Shown piece after piece: positions 17,932 through 26,084 of a DNA stretch of 64,000 bases. The DNA comes from Micromonospora sp. DSM 45708. Lineage in GTDB: Bacteria; Actinomycetota; Actinomycetes; Mycobacteriales; Micromonosporaceae. The position numbers and the translations under genes were made by a program. How positions within the stretch are numbered: position 1 is the stretch's first letter; each line of letters starts with the position of its first letter. The notes under the pieces were generated by a model that saw only the letters and a list, made by a program, of their open reading frames with translations, did not search any database and was not told where the DNA came from. The stretch is from positions 6,014,001 through 6,078,000 of the forward strand of contig NZ_CP154796.1 in assembly GCF_039566955.1 (NCBI RefSeq), read 5' to 3'.

Positions 17932-17964
17932 ACGGCCGGCGCGCGGGCGACGCGCGGTCGGCGG

Positions 17965-18102
17965 CTCAGGCCGGGTGCGGGCGGCGGCTCAGGCCGGGTG
18001 CGGGCGGCGGCTCAGGCCGGGTGCGGGCGGCGGCTCAGGCCGGGTGCGGGCGGCGGCTCAGACCGGGTCCGGGCGGCGGCTCAGGCCGGGTGCGGTCGGC
18101 GC
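17965..18102. repeat. 23-bp tandem repeat, six copies
   Basis: Units begin at 17965, 17988, 18011, 18034, 18057 and 18080 and read CTCAGGCCGGGTGCGGGCGG plus CGG. The last, slightly diverged copy overlaps the 3' end of the convergent hydrolase gene, and the CTCA of every unit contains a stop codon (TGA) on the minus strand. The array thus looks like serial duplication of that gene's tail. Confidence 0.9.
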
Positions 18103-18758
18103 AGGTGCGTGACGAACCAGGCGCCGGCCTGGTCGGCCACCTGCTCCAGCGTGCCGGGCTCCTCGAAGAGGTGCGTCGCGCCGGGCACGATGCGCAGCTC
18201 CGCCACCTCGCCCAACTCGTCCCGCGCCCGCTCGTTGAGCGTGATCACCTGCTCGTCGAGCCCGCCGACGAGCAGCAACGTGGGTGCGCGTACCGCGGTC
18301 AGTGAGCTGCCGGCCAGGTCCGGCCGGCCGCCCCGGGAGACCACCGCGCCCACCCGGTCCGGACGGGCCGCGGCGGCGACCAGGGCGGCAGCCGCGCCGG
18401 TGCTGGCGCCGAAGAGCCCGATCGGCAGGCGCCCCAGCTCCGGGTCGACACCGGTCCAGTCGACGATGCCGGCCAGCCGTTCGGCGAGCATCCCGATGTC
18501 GAAGCGCAACTCGGCGGTGACCTCGTCGCGCGCCTCCTCGTCGACCGTCAGCAGGTCGACGAGCATGGTGGCCAGTCCGCGCGCGTGGAGCGCCCGCGCC
18601 ACCGCCACGTTGCGCGGGCTGTGCCGCGAGCTGCCGCTCCCGTGGGCGAACAAGACCATCCCACCGGCCCCGGAGGGAACGGCGACGTCCCCCACGAGCC
18701 CGCCCTCCACCACCGGCACCGAAACCTCCCGCACACCCCTCACCTCCGCTCCCCGCAT
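18081..18758 (-). CDS. Dienelactone-hydrolase-like alpha/beta hydrolase
   Basis: A 225-residue alpha/beta-hydrolase. After a beta strand region comes MVLFAHGSGSSRHSPRN (oxyanion region). The nucleophile elbow is GASTG in LPIGLFGASTGAAAAL, the acid is probably in LLLVGGLDEQVI, and the His in IVPGATHLFEEPG, so the triad is complete. ATG 18758 is preferred because GAGGGG precedes it; ATG 18779 in frame lacks a ribosome site. The substrate is not predictable; relatives are annotated as dienelactone hydrolases. It is divergent from the MerR gene. Its 3' end has been multiplied into a 23-bp tandem array. Confidence 0.85.
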   Translation of the reverse strand: MRGAEVRGVREVSVPVVEGGLVGDVAVPSGAGGMVLFAHGSGSSRHSPRNVAVARALHARGLATMLVDLLTVDEEARDEVTAELRFDIGMLAERLAGIVDWTGVDPELGRLPIGLFGASTGAAAALVAAAARPDRVGAVVSRGGRPDLAGSSLTAVRAPTLLLVGGLDEQVITLNERARDELGEVAELRIVPGATHLFEEPGTLEQVADQAGAWFVTHLRRPHPA

Positions 18759-18842
18759 ACCCCGCCCCTCGCCGATCATGAAGTTGACCGTCGAGGGAGG
18801 CTCCCTCCTGACCGTCGAGGCGGGGCGGGGCGCGTGGGGTTG

Positions 18843-18870
18843 CCTTGACATCGGCGGCAAGGTTTAGCGT
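18843..18870 (+). promoter_or_regulatory. MerR-gene promoter with operator-like dyad
   Basis: The dyad CCTTG-N10-CAAGG (18843-18862) overlaps TTGACA (18845-18850). TAGCGT (18865-18870) ends five bases before GTG 18876. An operator inside the promoter with non-standard spacing is what MerR-family autoregulated promoters look like. Autoregulation is inferred. Confidence 0.55.
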
Positions 18871-18875
18871 CGGCC

Positions 18876-19295
18876 GTGGAAGAGACAAAACCGGGGGCGC
18901 GGATGCGGATCGGGGAGCTGGCGGAACGGGCCGGTACGAGCGCCCGCACGTTGCGCTACTACGAGAGCCAGGGACTGGTCCGGCCACGCCGGTCCGCCAA
19001 CGGCTACCGGGTGTACGACGAGGCGGAGCTGCGCGTCGTGCACGAGATCCGGTCCCTGCTGGCGATCGGCTTCGGGCTGGACGACATCCGCCCGTTCGTC
19101 GCCTGCCTGCGCGCCGGGCACGACTCCGGCGACGTCTGCCCCGACTCGGTGGCGGTGCTGCGACGAAAGCTCGCCGAGGTGGACGACTACCTCGGCCGGC
19201 TTGGCGCGGTCCGCCGCCGGCTGCACGACCAACTCGCCCACGCGATCGCCCATCGGGAGGAAACATGCCTCAGGACACGCAGACCGGCCGACTGA
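18876..19295 (+). CDS. MerR-family transcriptional regulator
   Basis: A 139-residue regulator: winged helix-turn-helix MRIGELAERAGTSARTLRYYESQGLVRPRR (about 10-38), family core GYRVYDEAELRVVHEIRSLLAIGFGLDDIRPF, and a C-terminal dimerisation coil (VAVLRRKLAEVDDYLGRLGAVRRRL). Three cysteines (VACLRAG, DVCPDS and near the C-terminus) could make it redox- or metal-responsive. GTG 18876 fits a leaderless transcript; ATG 18903, exactly at MRIGEL, is an alternative. It overlaps the thioredoxin gene by 31 bp, so the pair forms an operon and the regulator probably controls its own thioredoxin. Confidence 0.92.
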   Translation: MEETKPGARMRIGELAERAGTSARTLRYYESQGLVRPRRSANGYRVYDEAELRVVHEIRSLLAIGFGLDDIRPFVACLRAGHDSGDVCPDSVAVLRRKLAEVDDYLGRLGAVRRRLHDQLAHAIAHREETCLRTRRPAD

Positions 19296-19612
19296 CCGCG
19301 GTCACCGACGCCACGTTCGCGGCGACGGTGCTGGCCGCCGACCGACCGGTAGTGGTCGACTTCTGGGCCGAGTGGTGCCCGCCCTGCCGGGTGGTGTCCA
19401 CGCACCTGGCCGAGCTGGCCGAGGAGTTCGGCGACGCGTTGCGCTTCGTCACGCTGAACATCGACGAGAACCCGGCCGCCGCGCGGGCCCACCGGGTGAT
19501 GTCCGCGCCGACCATGCTGGTCTTCCGCGACGGCGAGGTGGTCGGCTCGGTCGTCGGTTCCCGGCCGAAGAACCACCTCCGGCTGAGCTTCGCCCGCCAC
19601 CTGGACGGTTGA
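19265..19612 (+). CDS. Thioredoxin with WCPPC active site
   Basis: A 115-residue thioredoxin fold protein: VVVDFWAEWCPPCRVVSTHLAELA (about 29-52) holds the redox pair. The dipeptide between the cysteines is Pro-Pro rather than the Gly-Pro of classical thioredoxin, which normally shifts the redox potential. The cis-Pro is in MSAPTMLVFRDGE (about 79-92). ATG 19265 has GGAGGAAA directly upstream and lies inside the end of the MerR gene. No signal peptide is present, so it is cytoplasmic. It is likely a disulfide reductase induced through the MerR regulator. Confidence 0.93.
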   Translation: MPQDTQTGRLTAVTDATFAATVLAADRPVVVDFWAEWCPPCRVVSTHLAELAEEFGDALRFVTLNIDENPAAARAHRVMSAPTMLVFRDGEVVGSVVGSRPKNHLRLSFARHLDG

Positions 19613-19674
19613 GCCGACGCCGGGCGGGAACGCGCGGGGTGACCACGGACCCCGACCGATCGCGAGGATCTCCG

Positions 19675-19854
19675 ATGGCGAAACAGGACAGGGCGCGAGA
19701 GCAGGAACCCACCGACCAGAAGCGTCGCGAACAGGAGCTGGAGGGCTCGCCGGAGTGGGCCGACCGGGCCGCGTCGGCGCGTACTCCCGAGGACCCGCGG
19801 GCGGTGGCGCCACGGGACGCCGGCGGGCGTCCGTCCAACGGCCGCCAGTTCTGA
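19675..19854 (+). CDS. Small charged hypothetical protein
   Basis: A 59-residue, strongly charged and probably disordered protein (MAKQDRAREQEPTDQKRREQ then SPEWADRAASARTPEDPRA). ATG 19675 is preceded by GAGGA. No domain is recognised. It lies 62 bp beyond the thioredoxin gene on the same strand and ends just before a strong terminator, so it may be the last gene of that transcript. Confidence 0.65.
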   Translation: MAKQDRAREQEPTDQKRREQELEGSPEWADRAASARTPEDPRAVAPRDAGGRPSNGRQF

Positions 19855-19866
19855 GGTACGCCCACC

Positions 19867-19898
19867 GCGCGGTCCCGCCCACCCGGGCGGGACCGCGC
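19867..19898. terminator. Strong bidirectional terminator
   Basis: GCGCGGTCCCGCCC (19867-19880), a four-base loop and the exact complement (19885-19898) form a perfect 14-bp hairpin between the convergent small gene and the GH65 gene. Confidence 0.85.
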
Positions 19899-19912
19899 CG
19901 GACGGGAACCGC

Positions 19913-22285
19913 TCAGGCGGGGTGTTCCGGCAGGTGCATCAGTGGCGCCCGGCCCGACGGCTGCTCCGGCTGCGACCCGGCCGGGTGTGCCGGCGGCACC
20001 GGCACGGTGACCGGTTGGGCACAGGTGACCCGCAGCGGCTCGCCGTGGTGCAGCAGGTCCAGCACCGTGTCCGGCCCGCCGTTGCGCAGCGAGTACGTGG
20101 TCTGGTGCGGCCGGACGTCGACCCGCAGCCGCATCGACCGCCACTGCAACGAGAACTCCAGGCGGCTGAGCCGGCTGGAGAGCCGGGGCGTGAAGGAGAG
20201 CGTCCCGTCGTGGTCGCGCAACCCGCCGAAGCCGGCGACCAGCGCGATCCAGGCGCCGGCCAGCGACGCCATGTGCACCCCGTCGCGGGTGTTCTCGTTC
20301 AGGTCGTGCAGGTCCATCAGCGCGGCCTCGCGCAGGTAGCGGTGGGCCAGCTCGGGGAAGCCCACCTCGGCCGCCAGCACCGCCTGCGTGCAGGCGCTCA
20401 ACGACGAGTCCCGGACGGTACGGCGCTCGTAGTAGGTGAAGTTGCGCAGCTTCTCGGCGGCGCTGAACGCGTCGCCCCGCCAGTGCATGGCCAGCACCAG
20501 GTCGGCCTGCTTCACCACCTGCTTGCGGTACAGGTCGAAGTACGGGTAGTGCAGCAGCAGCGGGTACTTCTCCGGCGGCGTGTGCTCGAAGTCCCACTCC
20601 TGCAACCGGGTGAAGCCCTCCACCTGCTCGTGCACGTCGATGTCCGAGTCGTACGGGATGTGCATGTCGTTCGCGGCGTCCCGCCAGGCCGCCGACTCCT
20701 CCTCGGTGACGCCGAGGTCGATGGCCTGGTCGCGGTAGCGCATCGCGCAGTCGGCGGCGGTCAGCAGGTTCCGCTGCGCCATCAGGTTGGTGTAGACGTT
20801 GTCGTTCTTCACCGCGGTGTACTCGTCCGGGCCGGTCACCCCGTCGATGTGGAACCGGCCGGCGCGGTCGTGGTGGCCGAGCGAGCGCCACAGCCGGGCG
20901 GTCTCGACCAGCAGTTCCAGCCCGATCTCGCGTTCCAGCGCCTCGTCGCCGGTGACCAGCACGTAGCGGCGCAGCGCGTCGGCGACGTCGGCGGCGATGT
21001 GGAACGCGGCGGTCCCGGCCGGCCAGTACGCCGACGACTCCGGCCCCTCGATGGTGCGCCACGGGAACGCGGCGCCTTCGAGGTTCAGCGTGCGGGCCCG
21101 CTCCTGCGCCTGGGCCATCGTGTCGTAGCGCCACTGCAACGCGTGCTTCACCGCGCCCGGCTGGGTGTAGGTGAGCACCGGCAGCACGAACATCTCGGTG
21201 TCCCAGAACGCGTGGCCGTCGTACCCGGGGCCGGTGAGGCCCTTGGCGGAGATGGGCCGCCGTTCCGCGCGGGCGCCGGCCTGGAGCACGTGGAAGAGGC
21301 CGAAGCGGACCGCCTGCTGCACCTCCGGGTCGCCCTCGACCCGCACGTCGGCGGCGTCCCAGAACGTGTCGAGGTACTCCCGCTGCGCCCGGCGCAGGCC
21401 GTCCCAGCCGTCGAGCCGGGCCGCGGCCAGCGCGGCGCCGACCTGGTCGCGCAGCGCCGGCAGGGACCGCCGGCTCGACCAGCCGTACGTGAGGTACTTG
21501 ATCACCCGTAGCTTCTCACCGGGCTTGAGCACGCAGCCGACGGTGGTGCGGACCCAGTCCTCGTACCCCTCGGACTCCATGGTGGTGCGTTCCGGGCCGT
21601 GCACGTCGTGGCCCATGGCGGCGGCGACCCGCAGGCCGCTGACCTTGGTGCGGTGGATGAGCAGGCCGCCGTCGCCGGTGGTCAGCTCCTCCTCGGCCTG
21701 CAACGGCGACTCCAGCACCGCGGCCACCCGCGGGTCCCGGCTCTGTGGCGGCAGTGACTCGTTCGCCACCAGCTCGGACTGGAGGATCAGCCGCAGCGGC
21801 CCGTCGACCGCCTCCACCTCGTAGCTGATCGCGGCCACCGAGCGCTGGGTGAACGACACCAGCCGGGTGCTGCGGACCTTGACCTCGCGGCCGGCCGGGG
21901 ACCGCCAGTGCACCTCCCGCTGGAGCGTGCCGGCGCGCAGGTCGAGCACCCGCTCGTGGTCGATCAGCTCGCCGTAGCGGACGTCGAGCGGTTCGTCGTC
22001 GACGAGCAGCCGGATCAGCTTGCCGTTGGTGACGTTGACGATGGTCTGCCCGGACTCGGGGAAGCCGAAGCCGGCCTCCGCGTAGGGCAGCGGGCGCAGC
22101 TCGTAGAACGAGTTCAGGTACGTGCCGGGCAGGCCGTGCGGCTCGCCCTCGTCGAGGTTGCCGCGCAGCCCGATGTGGCCGTTGGAGAGCGCGAGGACGG
22201 ACTCGGACTGGGCCAGCACGTCCATGTCGAGGCGGACCTCGCGGACGTGCCAGGGCTCGACCGGGTACGACCGTTCCCGGATCAC
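19913..22285 (-). CDS. Glycoside hydrolase family 65 disaccharide phosphorylase
   Basis: A 790-residue GH65 enzyme: N-terminal beta-sandwich (about 1-270), linker, (alpha/alpha)6 barrel (about 310-690), small C-terminal beta domain. The general acid lies in [12 protein letters not shown] (Glu after Asp), and [12 protein letters not shown] and KQADLVLAM are typical subsite and phosphate-loop surroundings. The enzyme should phosphorolyse an alpha-glucosyl disaccharide (maltose, trehalose, kojibiose or similar) to beta-glucose-1-phosphate. GTG 22285 overlaps the stop of the upstream HAD gene (GTGA), so the two are co-translated. The pair matches, from memory, Rv3401/Rv3400 of M. tuberculosis. 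Exact substrate unknown. Confidence 0.94.
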   Translation of the reverse strand: MIRERSYPVEPWHVREVRLDMDVLAQSESVLALSNGHIGLRGNLDEGEPHGLPGTYLNSFYELRPLPYAEAGFGFPESGQTIVNVTNGKLIRLLVDDEPLDVRYGELIDHERVLDLRAGTLQREVHWRSPAGREVKVRSTRLVSFTQRSVAAISYEVEAVDGPLRLILQSELVANESLPPQSRDPRVAAVLESPLQAEEELTTGDGGLLIHRTKVSGLRVAAAMGHDVHGPERTTMESEGYEDWVRTTVGCVLKPGEKLRVIKYLTYGWSSRRSLPALRDQVGAALAAARLDGWDGLRRAQREYLDTFWDAADVRVEGDPEVQQAVRFGLFHVLQAGARAERRPISAKGLTGPGYDGHAFWDTEMFVLPVLTYTQPGAVKHALQWRYDTMAQAQERARTLNLEGAAFPWRTIEGPESSAYWPAGTAAFHIAADVADALRRYVLVTGDEALEREIGLELLVETARLWRSLGHHDRAGRFHIDGVTGPDEYTAVKNDNVYTNLMAQRNLLTAADCAMRYRDQAIDLGVTEEESAAWRDAANDMHIPYDSDIDVHEQVEGFTRLQEWDFEHTPPEKYPLLLHYPYFDLYRKQVVKQADLVLAMHWRGDAFSAAEKLRNFTYYERRTVRDSSLSACTQAVLAAEVGFPELAHRYLREAALMDLHDLNENTRDGVHMASLAGAWIALVAGFGGLRDHDGTLSFTPRLSSRLSRLEFSLQWRSMRLRVDVRPHQTTYSLRNGGPDTVLDLLHHGEPLRVTCAQPVTVPVPPAHPAGSQPEQPSGRAPLMHLPEHPA

Positions 22286-23034
22286 GGGGCCGGCTCCGTG
22301 GTCAGCAGCTCGGCGAGGTCGGAGACCACCACGTCGGCGCCGTGCGCGCGCAGCTCGTCGGCCTGGCCGACCCGGTCCACGCCGATCACGTACCCGAAGC
22401 CGCCGGCCCGGCCGGCCGCCACCCCGGCGAGCGCGTCCTCGAAGACGGCGGCCTGCGCCGGGTCGACGCCGAGCATCCGCGCGCCCTCCAGGAACGTGTC
22501 CGGGTGCGGTTTGCCCTGGAGACCGCGTTGCCGGGCGACCACGCCATCGACCCGCGCCTGAAGCCACCGGTCCAGCCCGGCGGCGTGCACCACGGCCTCG
22601 CAGTTGGCGCTGGCCGAGACGACCGCCCGGCGCAGCCCGGCTGCGGTGGCGGCCTCCAGGTAGCGCACCGAGCCGTCGTAGACCTCGACGCCGTCGTGCG
22701 CGATGCGCTGGAGCAGGACGACGTTCTTGCGGTTGCCGACACCGTTGACGGTGTCGGCGTCCGGCGGGTCGTCGGGTGAACCCTCGGGCAGCGTGATGCC
22801 GCGCGAGGCCAGGAACGATCGCACCCCGTCGGCTCGCGGTTTTCCGTCCACGTACCGGTTGTAGTCCGGTCCGGGGTCGAACGGGCGGAACGGCTCGCCG
22901 GTCTCGGCCGACCGGTGTCGCAGGAGCGCGTCGAACGTCTCGGCCCAGGCGGCGTTGTGCACCTTGGCGGTCTGCGTCAGCACCCCGTCCAGATCGAAGA
23001 GACACGCGGTCACGTGCGCGGGTAGGCCCAGCAT
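22282..23034 (-). CDS. Beta-phosphoglucomutase-like HAD phosphatase
   Basis: A 250-residue HAD-superfamily enzyme. Motif I is [14 protein letters not shown] (Asp nucleophile and general acid), motif II is VVSASANCE, the Lys is in [14 protein letters not shown], and motif IV is [12 protein letters not shown]. The long cap with [22 protein letters not shown] is that of beta-phosphoglucomutases. It would convert the beta-glucose-1-phosphate made by the coupled GH65 enzyme to glucose-6-phosphate. ATG 23034 follows a TAGATT box by six bases and has no ribosome site, so the operon transcript appears leaderless. Confidence 0.93.
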   Translation of the reverse strand: MLGLPAHVTACLFDLDGVLTQTAKVHNAAWAETFDALLRHRSAETGEPFRPFDPGPDYNRYVDGKPRADGVRSFLASRGITLPEGSPDDPPDADTVNGVGNRKNVVLLQRIAHDGVEVYDGSVRYLEAATAAGLRRAVVSASANCEAVVHAAGLDRWLQARVDGVVARQRGLQGKPHPDTFLEGARMLGVDPAQAAVFEDALAGVAAGRAGGFGYVIGVDRVGQADELRAHGADVVVSDLAELLTTEPAP

Positions 23035-23040
23035 TGCCTG

Positions 23041-23068
23041 AATCTATCCAGGCGGCTCGCCGGGCAAA
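23041..23068 (-). promoter_or_regulatory. Promoter of HAD-GH65 operon (leaderless)
   Basis: On the minus strand TTTGCC (23063-23068), a 16-bp spacer and TAGATT (23041-23046) precede ATG 23034 by six bases. Confidence 0.6.
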
Positions 23069-23081
23069 CCCGATTCGCGTG

Positions 23082-23549
23082 TCAGCGGTTCGGGCGTAGC
23101 GTCCACGTCACGGTGAGCGCCGAGGTGACGGTGCCGTCCTCGGTGCCGATCTCCACCTGGACGCCGAACTCGGGCCGCTGCCCGGCGTCCAGCTCGGCCA
23201 GCACGTCGGCGGGCGGGCGGCCGAGCCGAGCCGTCGCCAGCACCGGGCCCATCGCCACCTTGCGGTAGTCGATGGTCGCGGTCACGGCCAGCGGTACGGC
23301 CCGGTCGAGCACCTGCCCGAACGCGGCCAGCACCACCGCGCCGGAGGCGGTCTCCCCGAGCGTGAACATGGCGCCGGCGTGCGGGCCGCCCACGTGGTTG
23401 TGGTGCGCCGGGTCGTCGGGGAGCCGCACCACGGCGCGGACCCCGCCGTCGGCCTCGGGCGCCACCTCGACGATCTCGATATTGAGCGTACGGGCGAATG
23501 GCACCGCTGCGAGGAGACCGGCCGCCACCTGCCGAGAGTCGATGGACAT
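23082..23549 (-). CDS. Hotdog-fold (DUF4442/PaaI-like) thioesterase
   Basis: A 155-residue hotdog-fold protein. The long helix contains NHVGGPHAGAMFTLGETASGAVVLA (about 53-77), and the strand AVPLAVTATIDYRKVAMGPVLATARL follows, as in DUF4442 and PaaI-type acyl-CoA thioesterases. ATG 23549 follows TAGCGT by six bases, without a ribosome site. The substrate is unknown. It stands alone between the HAD-GH65 operon and the ABC operon. Confidence 0.88.
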   Translation of the reverse strand: MSIDSRQVAAGLLAAVPFARTLNIEIVEVAPEADGGVRAVVRLPDDPAHHNHVGGPHAGAMFTLGETASGAVVLAAFGQVLDRAVPLAVTATIDYRKVAMGPVLATARLGRPPADVLAELDAGQRPEFGVQVEIGTEDGTVTSALTVTWTLRPNR

Positions 23550-23555
23550 GCTCGA

Positions 23556-23584
23556 ACGCTACTCGCCGGTAACTTCCCGGGCAA
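23556..23584 (-). promoter_or_regulatory. Promoter of thioesterase gene (leaderless)
   Basis: TTGCCC (23579-23584), a 17-bp spacer and TAGCGT (23556-23561) on the minus strand; the box ends six bases before ATG 23549. Confidence 0.65.
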
Positions 23585-23603
23585 GCCCGACTGGCGGCCG
23601 GGA

Positions 23604-24668
23604 TCAGCCCGCGCGGAGGTCGGTACGGCGGACGATCCACCAGACGATCAGCAGCGCCACCGCGGTCAGGCCCAGGTAGCCGCCGGAGACGATCAGGTGG
23701 AAGTCGGTGATCCGGCTGCCCGGCTGATAGAGCAGGTGCTGTTCGAGGTGGTTCTCTGCGAAGCAGACGAGCGTCCGACCGCTGCCGTTGTCGGGCGGGC
23801 AGAGGCGTTGCAGCTCGACGCCGGTCAGCTCGCGCCCGGAGGCGTCGTACGCGCCGGACGGCCCGTCGACCCCGTAGTCGATCATGCCGCCGCTGACGAC
23901 CAGGGCGTTGTCGCGGAGCACGTCGATGTTCGGCCCGCCGATGGTGCGGCGCGCGGACAACGGCGTCATCAGCGTGGGATAGCGCCACTGGACGAAGTAG
24001 GTCAGGCCGACGAAGCCCACGATCACACCGAACGCGGCGGGGAGCGTGCGTCTGAGCGCGGCGCCGAGTGCCACACCGATCGCGAACCAGCAGAGGCTGA
24101 TCACGGCCGGCAGCATCGCGGTGTTCAGGAACGGCTCGTACTCGAACAGGCTGACCGGGCCGACCAGGGCCCGGGTCCGCTCCAGATGGTCGCTGACCCC
24201 GCCGACGGCCGTGGTCACGGCGGCCACGAACAGGCCGAGCAGGGCCAGCCTGGTCCACAGCCACCGTTGCGGGGAGACGTCCTGGCTCCAGGCCAGCAGC
24301 AGGGTGCGCTGCTCGTGTTCCCTGGTCAGCACCGGCACGCCGACGAACACGCCGATCAGCAGCGGCATCCACTGCACCACCCGCAACAGGGCGGCCATGG
24401 TCAGGACCAGGGGCGAGGACCCGGCGAGCCGCTCGGACTGGGGGGAGTTGTCCGGGCAGAACGCCTCGTGACACTGGTGCCACAGGCTCGTCAGCTCCAC
24501 GGACAGATAGGTCATCCAGCCCACCAGCACCGCGGCCAGGACCAGCGTGCCGATCAGGGTCCACCGGTGCTGACGCCAGGTCAGCCACAGCAGACCGCGT
24601 ACGCCCCCGGCGTACCCGAGGTCGTCCCGACGGTTCGTGGGGGCGGACAGTTCGGTGACCGGGCTCAT
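23604..24668 (-). CDS. ABC transporter permease
   Basis: A 354-residue membrane protein with about six transmembrane helices (first at about 35-55 after WLTWRQHRWTLIGT). A large extracytoplasmic loop with several cysteines (WHQCHEAFCPDN near residue 65; ELQRLCPPDN and TLVCFAENH near 290-310) is probably disulfide-bonded. The stretch VLTREHEQRTLLLAWSQDVSPQRWLWTRL matches permeases of GntR-associated exporters. ATG 24668 overlaps the stop of the ATPase gene (ATGA). It is the third gene of a coupled GntR-ATPase-permease operon. The exported compound is unknown; drug or peptide efflux is usual for such operons. Confidence 0.88.
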   Translation of the reverse strand: MSPVTELSAPTNRRDDLGYAGGVRGLLWLTWRQHRWTLIGTLVLAAVLVGWMTYLSVELTSLWHQCHEAFCPDNSPQSERLAGSSPLVLTMAALLRVVQWMPLLIGVFVGVPVLTREHEQRTLLLAWSQDVSPQRWLWTRLALLGLFVAAVTTAVGGVSDHLERTRALVGPVSLFEYEPFLNTAMLPAVISLCWFAIGVALGAALRRTLPAAFGVIVGFVGLTYFVQWRYPTLMTPLSARRTIGGPNIDVLRDNALVVSGGMIDYGVDGPSGAYDASGRELTGVELQRLCPPDNGSGRTLVCFAENHLEQHLLYQPGSRITDFHLIVSGGYLGLTAVALLIVWWIVRRTDLRAG

Positions 24669-25573
24669 GCGGCTGCCTCCCGCTCGTGCGGTGCCCTGGA
24701 CGACGCCCTGAGATAGGTCAGGATCAGCTCGTCCAGGGTGATGGGCTGGGCGGTCCAGCCCGGCGCCACGACGGCGTGCGCCGTCGGTGACGCCGGCTGC
24801 CGGACGACGAAGGTGGACTGACGCTCGGTGTGCTGCGCCTGGACGACCGCGCCCGCGCCGGGCGGTTGGTCGGCACGCGGGCCGGTCAGCCGGACATGGC
24901 TGTCGAGCAACTCCTCGACGTCGCCGGTGAGCACGGGTCGACCCGCGTCGAGCAGCAGCAGATAATCACCGACGCCACTGAGCTCGGCGATGATGTGAGT
25001 CGACAGCATGATGGTCATGTCGGTGTCGGCGGCCTCCGCCATGAGTTCACCGGTGACCTCGGTGCGGGCCACCGGGTCCAGGTTCGCGAGGGGTTCGTCC
25101 AGCAGCAGCACCGTCGGGCGGGAGCCCAGCGCGACCGCCAGCGCGACCTGGGCCCGCTGCCCGCCGGACAGCCTGCCGCAACGACGGTCCAGCGGGATGT
25201 CGAAGCGCCTCAGCCACGACAGCGCCCGCCGCTGGTCCCACAGGCGGTTCGTCGACCGGCCGAAGCGGAGCATCTCCGACACGGTGAAGTCGCGGTAGAG
25301 CGGCTTGTCCTGGGCCAGGATCGCGACCCTGCTCCCGCCGTCGGTGGAACCGCCCCGGGTCACCGGCCGGCCGTGCACCAGCAGCGTGCCGCTGGTGGCC
25401 GCCAGCGTGCCGGCGATGATGCTCAGCAGCGTCGACTTGCCCGCGCCGTTCGCACCGACCAACGCGACGATGCGGTTCGCGGGCAACTGGAAGGCGCACT
25501 CCCGCAGCGCCCACACGCTGCCGTAGCGCCGGCTCAGCCCGCGTGCCTCGACGGCGACGGGTTGCCCGCTCAC
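24665..25573 (-). CDS. ABC transporter ATP-binding protein
   Basis: A 302-residue ATPase: P-loop GANGAGKST, Q-loop ILAQDKPLYR, signature LSGGQRAQVALAVAL, Walker B TVLLLDEPLANLDP and switch STHIIAELSGVGD. The last 80 residues form an accessory domain that contains RQSTFVVRQPASPTAHAVV. GTG 25573 overlaps the stop of the GntR gene (GTGA), and its own stop overlaps the permease start, so all three genes are translationally coupled. With the permease it should form a dimeric exporter controlled by the GntR regulator. Confidence 0.93.
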   Translation of the reverse strand: MSGQPVAVEARGLSRRYGSVWALRECAFQLPANRIVALVGANGAGKSTLLSIIAGTLAATSGTLLVHGRPVTRGGSTDGGSRVAILAQDKPLYRDFTVSEMLRFGRSTNRLWDQRRALSWLRRFDIPLDRRCGRLSGGQRAQVALAVALGSRPTVLLLDEPLANLDPVARTEVTGELMAEAADTDMTIMLSTHIIAELSGVGDYLLLLDAGRPVLTGDVEELLDSHVRLTGPRADQPPGAGAVVQAQHTERQSTFVVRQPASPTAHAVVAPGWTAQPITLDELILTYLRASSRAPHEREAAA

Positions 25574-25974
25574 GCGGCACCCTCCCGCTTCTGGCGCGTG
25601 GAGTTCTCCACGATCACCGAGGCGAGCAGCGCCTGGACGTCCTCGTCCTCCAGACCGGCCTCCCGGGCCTGGCCGAGCCACCGTGCGAGGCTGCTCCGCA
25701 GGCGGGCCATCACATGGGGGTCGGTGGAGCCGAGCGTCCCGCTGACGAAGGTGCCCGCCCCCTGCCGGGCCTCCACCAGACCGGACAGCTCCAGCTCCCG
25801 GTAGGCCTTGAGCACCGTGGTCGGGTTGACCGTGCACGCGGTCACCACGCTGCGCACGGTGGGGAGCTGGTCCCCGGGTTGCAGCGTCCCGATCCGCAGC
25901 CCTTCGCGGACCTGTCGCACCAGTTGGGCGTAGGCCGGGACGCTGCTGGACCGGTCGACATGAAAGTTGATCAC
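25570..25974 (-). CDS. GntR-family (YtrA-like) regulator
   Basis: A 134-residue regulator with a winged helix-turn-helix: VPAYAQLVRQVREGLRIGTLQPGDQLPTVRSVV (about 12-44), then NPTTVLKAYRELELSGLVEARQGAGTFV. The short C-terminal helical segment, without a large effector domain, is that of the YtrA subfamily, whose members usually repress the ABC genes in their own operon. GTG 25974 is chosen over longer starts since AAGGGG lies upstream and the conserved domain begins there. The promoter contains a dyad between its -35 and -10. Confidence 0.92.
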   Translation of the reverse strand: MINFHVDRSSSVPAYAQLVRQVREGLRIGTLQPGDQLPTVRSVVTACTVNPTTVLKAYRELELSGLVEARQGAGTFVSGTLGSTDPHVMARLRSSLARWLGQAREAGLEDEDVQALLASVIVENSTRQKREGAA

Positions 25975-25993
25975 CTGGTGAGCCCCTTCACGA

Positions 25994-26022
25994 TTGTTAT
26001 GGTTAAGTAGAACACCAGTCAA
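25994..26022 (-). promoter_or_regulatory. GntR-ABC operon promoter with operator-like dyad
   Basis: On the minus strand TTGACT (26017-26022), a 17-bp spacer and TAACAA (25994-25999). An 18-bp segment at 26000-26017 carries TGGT-N10-ACCA, that is, a dyad filling the spacer, where a repressor would block the polymerase. This stretch is far more AT-rich than its surroundings. Confidence 0.65.
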
Positions 26023-26084
26023 GCAGCATGGCAAGACGCCCTCCGGCGTTTCACCGGCCGCCGGCTCCGGGTAGCCAGTGGCGC

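Noticed and set aside
17965..18102. Regular repeats suggesting a CRISPR array
   Set aside because: Units are directly adjacent with no spacers and no cas genes; a simple tandem repeat.
18058..19266. 402-codon minus-strand frame running through the 23-bp array and MerR gene
   Set aside because: It reads the repeats and two genes out of frame; the hydrolase frame is the one with an intact triad and ribosome site.
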